Of a DNA stretch of 64,000 nucleotides, positions 9,898 through 20,800 are shown piece after piece. The translations under genes were made by a program, and so were the position numbers. The notes under the pieces were generated by a model. It did not search any database. It was not told where the DNA came from and saw nothing but the letters and a program-made list of their open reading frames with translations. This DNA is from Bicyclus anynana. Its lineage: Eukaryota; Arthropoda; Insecta; Lepidoptera; Nymphalidae. How positions within the stretch are numbered: position 1 is the first letter of the stretch; every line of letters starts with the position of its first letter. The DNA lies in the NCBI RefSeq assembly GCF_947172395.1, contig NC_069099.1, forward strand, positions 9,057,740 to 9,121,739. Direction: 5' to 3'.

Positions 9898-11180
9898 CAA
9901 CATTGGCCTTATAATTTCTTGTGTAACATTGGTGATCAAGGATATCATTATGGTAAACTCTGTGCCCTCCGACCAACCGGGACGAAAGGTACGGCCCAAC
10001 TTTTCAAATCAACAACACAACAACATCACAAATCTGTGATATATTTTCTATACTACTATATGTATGTACTTTTTATACATATAATCCTTCCTCTTAAATC
10101 AATCTATCTATTGCTGAAAATTGCATTCAAATGCTTTGGCTGGTTTAAGAGATCTAAACATACAATACATAGGAAGCGACTTCATTTTATACTATCTAAT
10201 GATAAGAATGTACCAATTTTTTTTTATTGTACAAAGAAATAACAATTATCTAAGTAACGGTATTTTGACGAACAAATTACACCATCTGCCCTCTGATTAT
10301 GTGTATAGGACTACAGGAGGTAGCATGTGAGCCATATGAACATTCCCCTATCTTAACTACATTGATTGTTTGACGTTACATTTTCACACAACATCGAACA
10401 CAACACCTGCGCCCAAAAATGAGTCACTCTTGCACGTGAGTTCACCCACATGACCCGCTGGTAATACGGGAGCGTGTGACTCATTTTTTTGACTGTTTTA
10501 GTCGAATTCTTCAAAATAATGTTAAGAGAAATAATACAACAAGTAAATAATTAAAAAAATTAAAATCTCGACTGCCTAACCTGCTCGCACCTAGTCATTC
10601 ACCTCGCGTATTTTGTATAGCGAATATAACGTTTTTCTAATTTTTAATATGACCATGATATACCATTTTGAAATCCTCTTGATCGCATTATTCGAAAAAA
10701 AAAAAAAATTTACCTCGGGTATATAGCGTCTCATAGTCTTCGTATTTTTTATAACTTCACCTATCTAAGAATACTTGGTTTATTAAGACGAATCTAATGA
10801 TATCTAAATTACGTAAATCTGTTCAGCGGTTTGGAAGATATGAGGTAATAAAGAATATTACATACATACAAGATACGCGCAAAAAACATAAGCCTTGAAG
10901 TCGGGTAAAAATAAACTTAGGCTACCTTATTCTAATAAATAATTATGCTCAATTGCTCACGGCTCATATGGTACGCTGCAAGATTACCGGCTGCATTTTG
11001 CCGTTAGGCAGCAAAGTGTTCTTTTAGGCAAAAAATGAGCCAGCACTTCTGTCATCCAGTCGAGCCAACTAGCAACAGTGAAATAACTCGATTTTTTTTA
11101 GCACTGCAATCGCCCAAGGGTCTCCACGGCAAATATTTAACTCTCGGTCAGAGAAACAGGCATATATGCCACTTGCCGAT
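9898..11180. other. Intergenic stretch, no gene seen
   Basis: Open frames around 9919-10330 show no protein-like composition. An inverted pair around AAAAATGAGTCAC and GTGACTCATTTTT lies at 10414-10489 and may mark a small MITE. A poly-A run is at 10687-10699. Confidence 0.5.
10414..10489. repeat. Inverted repeat with ATGAGTCAC arms
   Basis: AAAAATGAGTCAC at the left is mirrored by GTGACTCATTTTT at the right, about 50 bp apart. The core is also an AP-1-like TGAGTCA site, present twice by symmetry. A small MITE is the simpler reading. Confidence 0.5.
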
Positions 11181-11182
11181 TT

Positions 11183-11592
11183 CATGAAAATCCACACCCC
11201 TTTCGGTTTCTACACGACGGCCAAAGTCTCCCACCAGGCAGGCCTGGGCCAATTAACCTCAATCGGCCCAGTCGGGGATCAAAACTCCTGGTTTTGATTT
11301 GATCCCCGGGATCCTCCGTCTTGTAAATCCATCGCGCATACCACTGCGCCACGGAGGTCGTCAAATGATGGACGGAGTTAACAAGTTAGCCCGCTTCCAT
11401 CTTAGACTGCATCATCACTTGCCATCACGTGAGATTATAGTCTAGGGCTAACTTGTAAAAAAATATCTACATAAATTTTAGCGAATTAAATAAATGTAAA
11501 TAAATATACTTATACGGATTTAGTTTTATAAGTGTAAACAATACCCAAAAAGGATGCAGTAGTCAAGGGCTAACTTGTAGAAAAAAATTATT
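11183..11592. mobile_element. SINE family A: inverted composite
   Basis: 11183-11357 is a minus-strand family A head (antisense B box GGGGATCAAAACTCC, A box and CCACTGCGCCACGGAG). It is followed immediately by a plus-strand tail at 11378-11465 (AACAAGTTAGCCCGCTTCC ... GGCTAACTTG). A further tail scrap is at 11557-11585. The head contains a small internal duplication around TTTTGATTTGATCC. Confidence 0.7.
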
Positions 11593-11605
11593 ATATTATA
11601 CAAAG

Positions 11606-11808
11606 CGGACGCCCACGACTCCGTCCGCATGGAAATCACAAACCCACCTCGTATTTTTCCAGGATAAAAGTAGCCTATGTGTTATTCCAGGGTATTATCT
11701 ACTTCGTTTTAAATTTCAGTCAAATCGGCACATTAGTTGCGGCGTTAAAGAGTAACAAATGTCTAAACATACATCCATACAAACTTTCGCGTTTTTATTA
11801 TTTGTAGA
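11606..11808 (-). mobile_element. Non-autonomous Helitron-like element, second subfamily
   Basis: The antisense order matches the copies at 4364 and 51491: GCGGACGCCC next to GTCCGC at the left, then TAGCCTATGTGTTA, GGCGTTAAAGAGTAACAAA and CAAACTTTCGCGTTT. The terminal CTAG has decayed. Confidence 0.55.
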
Positions 11809-12841
11809 TTAGACTGTTTCCTCGCTTAGCATCAGATGAGATAACAGTCAAGGACTAATTTGTCATTGATTAAAAAGTAAAGTGCTGCATTACACAAGCA
11901 GTTTTATTTTTGGTTAATAATAATAATTGATTGTTTTAATAATTTGATATCTGTCGTGCGTCATTTTATATGTTATCAGTCGCGATAAATATTATATTTA
12001 TGTTAATAAACTTTTAATCTTTACCTACTTTAATAGTATCTTGTCATTAACTTGGTACTTATCAATTGGTGTAATTACATAAATACCAACCAGTATTTAT
12101 GTGCAATTGTATGAATCAGTCTTGTCCTTGTTTACATTTGCGGGGATGATTAGAATTTTTTTTTGTAATTAGGACGCTAAGCAATTTGTTTATCAAATTG
12201 AGTCAGACAGAACTTATGTCCTTGGCTTCTTAACACTACTAAGATACGTTTATAATTAACCGACTGCGTCGGGAGGGTAATGTTTTTGTACATAAACATT
12301 TTTGTAGCACAAGTTTTTTTTAAAGCTTCCGAGTTTCTAGATGGTTTTCAGTAGCATACCTACTTATGCCTTCTGAACAGTATACTTGACTCTAGAGTAC
12401 TTTTTACTTTTAGAGAGACAAACTTAATCTATCAACAAATCTTTTTAACAAAAAAATCAACGACTTAAAAATTGCGTAGCTCTTAAAAGCACAAAATAAT
12501 GTTCCGTCTACTGATTGGTTTGAAGGCGGTGCCAAATAGGCTTTTACTTTTATTTAGCTTCTTTGTCGATAGACATATAATTCTATCTACTGATCGAATG
12601 ATTTAGCCAAAGTTGAAAATCACAAATTCTTTGAGAAAAGCTTTCTTTTAATTATGTAGCCTTTTTTAAATTTACGATATTTACGCTTTTAAGTTACTTA
12701 ATCTACTTTTACGATATTTTTTAGTACGAATTGAAATTTTTTCATGTTCTGTAAAATCCTTCCAATATATTTTTCGATAAGTCATTCTGAATAGAATGAA
12801 CTATGACATAATATTCTAGAAGCTTTATCAAGCTATTATAT

Positions 12842-12888
12842 AAGCTTTAATTTTCAAGGTGAAACCTTGAAAATTAGTGATAAAGCTT
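12842..12888. repeat. Imperfect palindrome
   Basis: AAGCTTTAATTTTCAAGGT is mirrored by ACCTTGAAAATTA and AAAGCTT, with a 6-nt bulge in the right arm and the 3-nt loop GAA. Confidence 0.6.
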
Positions 12889-12907
12889 TAACTTCATACT
12901 TTATTTG

Positions 12908-12953
12908 AAGGCATTTTTAACGTCCGTTAAAAAATTCTCGTGCGAATGAGGGC
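12908..12953. mobile_element. MITE family E, terminal fragment
   Basis: TTTTTAACGTCCGTTAAAAA followed by TTCTCGTGCGAATGAGGGC matches the ends of the copies at 23781 and 52827. Confidence 0.55.
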
Positions 12954-13045
12954 TAACTAGAATAAGTTTGGAACTAGAGGTGGATACTTAATTTTCCAAA
13001 AGTGCTAAGGAGAATACGTTCCATATACCCTGAGTAATACTAAAA

Positions 13046-13245
13046 TCTATACTAATATTATAAAGCTGAAGAGTTTGTTTGTATGTTTGATTGAACGCGC
13101 TAATCTCAGGAACTACTGGTCCGATTTGAAAAATTATTTCCGTGTTAGATAGCCCATTTATCGATGAAGGCTATAGGCTATATTTTATCCCCGTATTCCT
13201 ATGGGAACAGGAACCACGCAGGTGAAACCGCGCAGCGTCTACTAG
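13046..13245 (+). mobile_element. Non-autonomous Helitron-like element, best-preserved copy
   Basis: It starts TCTATACTAATATTATAAAG directly after A and ends GCGTCTA-CTAG directly before T. A GC-rich stem, GCAGGTGAAACCGCGC, lies just inside the 3' end. Length is 200 bp. It is the clearest evidence in the window for a Helitron type of end and insertion site. Confidence 0.65.
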
Positions 13246-14460
13246 TTACTTATATACTTGTCTTATGACGTTCTATGCTTAATTCAGTGGTTAACATTGT
13301 TCATTGTAAATACCCATCTACTTAAAAATCTTGTTGGCTCGCCTCTTAGCACCTAAAGAGACTCAGTATTCTTTCGTCAAACCATGGCGTCATCGGTAAA
13401 ATTTCAAGTGCATTCACCCAAGAACTTAGATCATCTCTCGTACGCCTGCCCACTATATTCTTTTAGAGATCCACAGTGCAATCCTGATATATAAATATGT
13501 ACTTCGGTAAAATTAAATTTTCAAAATAACCGTGTTATTTTTCAAATATTTATAGTTATTGACATGATATTGAAATACAATCAAACTGTTTAAAAATTTG
13601 CCTGTCTTTCTGTTTGTCGGTAATAACAAAAAACTTAATTGCGAAAAAGTCGCAGGCGTCTTTATGGTATGCATAGTTGGTCCTGTTAACTCATTCGGAT
13701 CATGAGGCCCTGGGTTCAAATCCTGTAAATATTCAGCACTTCCTTCTTCCGAGAAATTATCAGTATGATTCTCAGCCTTGAGTTGGGAATTTGTTAGGTA
13801 ATACACTCCCATTCCTGGAGAACACATTAACCTATTGAGTAATTTTTTTTTAGTATATTTTGTTTAGCCCTGTTTATTTTACAGTAGCCTTGTACAAGTC
13901 TACTAAAAACGTTTCAAAACGCTTTGTTGTAGGATCTATTTGTAATCCGGTTAGCAAATATTTTAATTATGCATTCAAAGGCTAAGGCATTCCTCATCGA
14001 GCACAATTACTTGTGTTTCTATTATCATTGGTGCAGTTACTTTGCTCTCTACTGCGTAAACGACCTCAAAACGGCATTCGACCTAGTCGAAGTCGTAACT
14101 CGTAATCGACTCGTAACATAACAAGTCGAAAATTTAACGCGAAAGTTTACGTTTCAAACCCACCTAAATATAAAACATTCTAAATTAGGCTTTGTGTGTT
14201 ATAAATAAAGTTTACAGTTGAGTAATGCGCTTAAGGACACGTGCGGAATCGAGGTATTAATGGAGTCGATTTTATACAACAAAGCACTCTAGCGCTTTAG
14301 AAAGTCTGTGCACGTTGCCTTGCGTTTAAAACGGCGGCCCCACTCAGCGCTGTATCGCTAAATGGTTTATTCCACCGCGCGATGACTCAAGCCTCGGTAA
14401 ACAGTATGCGGGGCGATGAGTCACCGTTTTACACATTCGCGTATAGTGTTTGAGCAGTGT
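13246..14460. other. Intergenic stretch upstream of the SH2 adapter gene
   Basis: No open frame looks coding. GC content rises from about 14320 towards the presumed promoter. No repeat family was recognised. Confidence 0.5.
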
Positions 14461-14462
14461 TG

Positions 14463-14743
14463 TCAGTCTACTGTTGGACTCGTCGAGTAGGCAACCGAAC
14501 CGTTTTAGGCGTTTATATCGCAGGTTTTTACTGCCAAACGCCTAGACATAAACAAGAATTTAAAGGATAAACAACTACAAAAAACATTAAAAGTGTATAG
14601 AACAAGTTTGTGTGAAAGTGTATTTAGTCCTAGTTAAGTTTGTGTGTGTGTGCGTGTCACTAGTGAAACGGTCGATAAAGTAGATGATCGTTCTGTGCTA
14701 TTTGTGAATTCCTTACATACCTTTATACTAAGTGATAGTGACA
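14463..14743 (+). promoter_or_regulatory. Probable transcription start and 5' UTR of the SH2 adapter gene
   Basis: TCAGTC at 14463-14468 matches the arthropod initiator, and the upstream 140 bp is locally GC-rich. The sequence from there to the ATG at 14744 carries no splice acceptor that would be needed. The assignment is inference; other or more distal promoters cannot be excluded without transcript data. Confidence 0.35.
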
Positions 14744-14812
14744 ATGCCATCTAACAAGAAACTGATGTCAAAAATGAGACAAATCGCCCAATGGATTTTG
14801 GTGGTACATGTG
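14744..14812 (+). CDS. Shb-like: SH2 adapter gene, coding exon 1 (residues 1-23)
   Basis: ATG at 14744 has an A at -3, and an in-frame TAA at 14729-14731 lies four codons upstream, which fixes the start. The exon encodes a basic then hydrophobic N-terminus (MPSNKKLMSK ... WILVVHV) and stops at a perfect donor, GTAAGT, at 14813 in phase 0. The phase agrees with exon 2. The link over an 11.8 kb intron rests on phase and donor quality only, so an alternative first exon is possible. Confidence 0.65.
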
Positions 14813-17800
14813 GTAAGTTGAAACGAGAAGAAAATTATTTTTCTTTTGATTATTTTATACTAATTTATGGATGACTAATAAATTACTTACCCTCATTAAA
14901 GAAAATTATGATTAACTGAACTTATCGTAGAAAGTACTTATGTAACCACTTGGATAATTTAAAAATGACTACGCTAAACTATAAGTACCTACTTAGGTAC
15001 TTTACATTTGTAGTGTATGATGAATCATAGAAAAATTTTGCTGACTGTGATGATTCTGTTTGCATAATATCATAGGTATGCAAACAGTAGATATATAGAG
15101 GTCATATGATAATATGTAAGGTTTTTAATTTAGTTATATTTGAGTGAAGCAATGTTGTAATTTCTTCACAGACAGACATCCTAAATACGAACCTGCAGAT
15201 ATTGTTAAGGATTGATTCGCTTAGATTTTAGTAGGTAACTGATGACACGACACAGTTGCTGTATAACCAAAAGATCCAGGTTGATTCTTAAGTCAAGTCA
15301 TATTTGAAACTTATGATACCTTCCTTGGATCTTGTTTGATATGATATGGTAGGATTAAATGTACATATTGTATTAAGCATTGTAAGTCGTAAAAAATAAT
15401 AACAAGGTAATGAATAACTAGGAGAGTAGCTATTTTGTTGGAGACTCCTCTGGAGTGGTAAATATCTAACCGCCTATGTATCAGAATACGATGTAAGGTT
15501 AAATTGAAACAGTAGTAGATATTGATTAGGAGCCTCCAGCAATCCCCGAGGTTGACTTAACTTAGTTACAAGTTCAGAGAGCAAAGTTTGCTCGTTCAAT
15601 AGACGCAATCTTTTCGAACGGAAAATAAAGTGAGTTTCCTGCACTTTCACGAATTAGATTTGCATTTGACCGAGCCAATAAAAATTCAGGGATCCTAAAA
15701 TATAAATTTAGAAAACAAGCAGTCGCTAAAGTAAAAAACCTTTTCAAACGCATAGCCATTTGTGAGGTAAAGTAAGATTTTACGAAGAAGGCATTGACAA
15801 GATACCTACCCACATTTAAATGTCGAATAACAAATTAATTTATTATCAAGGTAATTCATATTTGAAACGGAGAGGAAGCTTTTGTAAGACCTGGTGCAGA
15901 AAACCTCTGCAAAGTTTTATATTGGCCTTAAAATAATAGAACCAGGCTTTGATAAAACACCAAGACCATATTTTTTTTTCGTTGCTGAAAAAGTTGCATT
16001 TACGCATCATGGTAATGACTTCCAAAAACAACCGTCTTAAGGCTCAAGCGTAATTAAAAAGCATCAACCAAACTTAAATCTTTCCATGTAAACTTTTATA
16101 AAATTAGTTAGAAGATCATGATAATTAATTTGTAGAATAATATGTTCAAAGCTCCACTTTCCTAACATTTAGAGTGCGATGTTCTTTTGAGGATAGCGTT
16201 GGAAATTTATTCCATAATTGCTCCCTTCATTGAAACATTTGTAAGGATCTACTTAAGAAGACCCTCGACCCTCAAGGCGATTCGGACTGGCAACTTAGTA
16301 ATTAAGCTTATTTCGCTTCCTCGCTTGTTTTGTCATTTGCAACAATTGTGACGAATTTAGCTACGTGTTTACCGTCTTAGGAGACTTTCTTAATTGTATA
16401 TCTTAAGATTAGTATTTATTTATTTATGGTTTATAATGCAGCACTAATCTAGTAATTTTACTGTGAAGCCCATTATCCGTGCAGCCATTGCCAAACATAC
16501 AATTTCAGTCAACCTACCTTTTACGTAATTAGTAAAACACATTAACGTTATTACAACTTTGAAATTTACAATATTATCAATAATCAAAATGGATGCAACA
16601 TACAAAAGAATTATTAGGGATTCAAGCCATGATCTCGCCATAATTGAAAAGCACGTTCACTGGGCTTATGAAAGTGAAAAGGAGTAAAAGACACGATTTT
16701 ACTCAGTTGCACAGAACCTGTTTGCAAACCCTGGTTTGCAGAACGTGACTAGACAGAGCTGCGCGACATGGGACTGACCGCGACTGCAGTGGATGGGAAA
16801 ACGACACGAACCAGCTTTTGCAATTTATATGACTTTGAATTTCCATAAGCCTCAAGTAATGGAAGATTCCAAGAAATAATAGATCATTATGTATTTTTCT
16901 TGAATATGCGATGTAATGGCAAATGATTACGCGAATGTTTTGAAAACAACAGATAACATCGTATTGTTGATGAACGTAAATTATTTGTAAACAAATCTGA
17001 GATACTCAAGAATGGTGATTCATTTCTAGATCAAAGGACTTTAACAATAACTCATTCTAACTATAATATTAGACTCGCTGTGCTCTAAATGCATTCATGC
17101 ATGGAAGTGAAATCATATTTAGGTAAAAATGCGAGTATGTTTTAAAATGAAAAATAAGTACTTCAATAGTATTAAATAATCCTATAATCTTTTGCAACGA
17201 TTGATATAATCATTAGTCATGTAGAAGCAAGTATAAAAAACAATTATATTTCATTTTACTACTTAAGATTAGCTACATTATCTATCGCACATCCAGCAGA
17301 TTCCCTAATCCCTTTGATGTTAATTTAAATTCGTCTCTAATCGAGACAAACACATTCATTTCCGTTTTCTTTATCCCATCGTGTCTGCGAAAGCGTCATT
17401 AGTCATGTAGGGAACAAGCAAGTATAAAAATTTTTTGTGTTGCATTTTACTATTTGAGATTAGCTACATTATCTGTCGCACAATATTCAGCAGATTCCGT
17501 AATCCCTTTGATGTTGATTAAAATTCATCTCTAATCGAGACAAACATATTCATTTCCGTTTTCTTTATCCCATCGTGTCTGCAAAAGCGTCTGTTGAAAC
17601 TTTTCCACAGTTCCGATGACTGATCAAAGAAACATTTGGTGTTTATGTTACACGACACTGCACCGTACTATTTTAGGCTGGGCCGCCAGGAGGCGTGTCT
17701 CCGGTATTTATAAATCGGCCGGCTGACTCATGTGGCCGTCTGAAAACTACGTCTTGTCCCACATCCTCCATTCTGATGGTATTACTCACTGTGGGTGAAC

Positions 17801-20800
17801 CCGGAATCGCACTTTCTCTCTATCAAGATCGTTTTATTGTTATTTTATTGTCATCTGTTTTTACTATGACAACAATTTGTATATTACTAGCCAATGCCTC
17901 GCGGTTCCACCGCGTATTTCCCGTTCCCGCCAGAATACGGGGATAAAATATAGCCTATTATTTTTATAAATGATGTGGCTTTCTAGTGGTAAAAGAATTT
18001 TTAATCGGTTCGTTAGATTCAGGGATTACGCCCTTCAACACCAAAAACTTTACCTCTTTAATAATAATTAGTACTTTTTTTTTTTATTCTTTACAAGCTA
18101 GCCCTTAACTACAATCTCACCTGATGGTAAGTGATGATGCAATCTGAGATGGAAGCGGGCTAACTTGTTAGGAGGTGGATGAAAATCCACACCCCTTTCG
18201 GTTTCTACACGGCATCGTACCGGAACGCTAAATCGCTTGGCGGTACGTCTTTGCCGGTAGGGTGGTAACTAGCCACGGCCGAAGCCTCCCACCAGCAAAC
18301 GTACGAGTACGTACCTACTTTCATTTGCCTTATACACGTATACAAAGTTGTTGTACTATCTTGCTTAAAATAGGAGTACTAAATAATCTTTTAATACTGC
18401 ACAATTGATAACATAACGCCAACAATTTGCATTGTAATTGTATTTCATAATGATGCAAAGTCATCATATCTTTTATTTTAACTGAAATTCTCGATTCTTG
18501 ATTATTTATAGTCCAGATAATCGAGGTTAGGAAAATGAATGAAATGTAAATAAGAGTGAATAATGTTCGGTCTTTATGCACGTCCTTGTAGACTTCCACA
18601 GCAGCTGTTCCTCTCGCTATTAAACGATACAATGGACGCAGAATTTTAGGGTCAAAAATATTATGCGATAATATGTAGCTGTATTATTGTTTTCATAATG
18701 TAGTGTGACGTAGTCGTATACTGAGAAGATTAGTGATATTAGCATCATAAATCAGTAAGTAGAAGTTAGTATATCCATTTATAGAATATATCAAGTTAAC
18801 TGGTTTAACTGCGATATCAAGTAATGTTAAGATGTACCTTTTCAAATATGTATTTAAGTGGGTATATACATAGGTAGTAGGTAGGTAGGAGAATACATGA
18901 CTTATAACTTCGTAGGTACTCTCTTTCTTAGGTAAAGTGCATTCTCCTTTATGATGGTAATTAAATAATCCACGACCTAAGTGTACACAAGACAAAACCA
19001 AACGTTATTTATGCAGCAAAATTCAAATCAAAACACAGGCGAAACTATTGGCGACACGAAAAGTACATACTTACGGATTACTTTTACAAAGTATCGTTAA
19101 GTTATTGCATTGATGAGATGAAAGTTAGTATGAAAATCCTTCACAAGCTTCCACACGGAAGTAGTAGTGGGCGACGACTAGTATAATACTTATTAAGGCG
19201 TAGATAATATTTTCTTCCTCGTCTTTTTATGTGAAAGGTAAAAATCAATAATTTAACGGAACTAAAGTTAATAAAAATACCAATGTCACTTCTCGTTCGG
19301 AACAAGGTTTGATTCATTTCAACCATATCATGTGTGTAACAGGAAGTCAGCTATTAGTTGTGTATGTGTAGTTTGTACTACGCGTTTGTTTGTACAGGAA
19401 GTGAGAATGTTTGAATACGTTCAATGTGAATCTGAAACCCCTTTAAACTAATTCCTGCGATACTATAAAAAAGTACTTATTGATTTTCTTTTGCTTCGTC
19501 TTTGTACTTGATAGAGTGGTTGCCGCCACATAAGGGCTGGTGGTTATAATCTGTCACCTTTCATCCAGTACTTTCTAGCACATTTGTGGAGCGAAACCTT
19601 GAGATTGTTTTTCAGCTGGTCAGTTGCGTTAATGACTTACCACGCGCTCACTTTTATCAATAGGATGTGCCAGGTCATCTTTTTTAAGGTCGGACTTAAA
19701 CTTTAAAAAAAACTTATTATAAATCTATAATTCTGTATGAAACTAGTATATTATAGACATAAAGTTGGGGGCGTTGGAGGGGGTAATCTCTGGATCTACT
19801 GAACTTTAAATTATGAAATTTTCTTAAAACTGATTTTGAAAATTCTTGTACCACTATACACGTTACGAGTATGTGAATGTCATAGGCTATTTTTTAATCC
19901 CAGACGCAAAAAGAGGGGTGTTATAAGTTTAACGTGTTTGATCGAGTGTCTGTCTGTATGTCAGTCCGAACCTGTCTGTGGCACCATAGCTCCCGAATTT
20001 CATGACCTTCGGGTATTTTTTAAAATTGTCCATTTCACGGGAACAGGAACTACGCGGGTGAAATATAAGAACATTGGCTAGTACGTACCTACAAGATAAA
20101 ATAGTATAATAACTTGCAATATAACAATCGTAATAGAACGCAATACAAATAAATTGAATGTTTCTTCAACAGAACATAGGTTTCTTTACAGTTTTCATCT
20201 CGACTGGATCCCTATGCCAGCTGTTTATTCCCCCATTATGCGGTACAATTGATGAATGGTCAGTTATATTGAACATGTGTGCTTGAGCAGATTCAATCGG
20301 ATCCCTTTTCAACTATTCCCCTTCGGATTGAATAGCATCATTGATTTGAATTTGTATATGAAACGTTGGAATTTATTAAACATTATTAAGTAACTATTAT
20401 TATTATATACAGGAAGAAAATTTTTTTAGTGCGGATATTTTTATATTTTGTTCATAAACAAAATTTAATGATCACGTATTTTTTCTTTTTTTTTTTAACT
20501 CAAAAATAACAAAATTATCGTTAGCTAAAGTTATTTACTTTTGAACAGAATTTTAGGGTCACCCTATTGTGCGTTTATTTTATTTTCGTTTGATACCTAA
20601 AGGACGTCACCAGATCACTTTTAAGCTGAATATATCTTGTTTAGTAATAATATGTACATTATTTTGTTATTTTAGAGACATAAATTAAAAAAAAAAATAC
20701 ATTAAATGTATCGAACTGTTTGTAGATTTATATTCTATTAATGATACAGAACCACGAAAAAAAATATCTGCACTAAAGACCGAATCACCCTGTATATGAT

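Larger units (their letters stand above)
11820..13045. other. AT-rich intergenic stretch, no gene seen
   Basis: A fragment of family A tail lies near 11835-11865. A palindrome sits at 12842-12888 and a MITE family E end at 12908-12953, both listed separately. Otherwise nothing was recognised. Confidence 0.5.
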
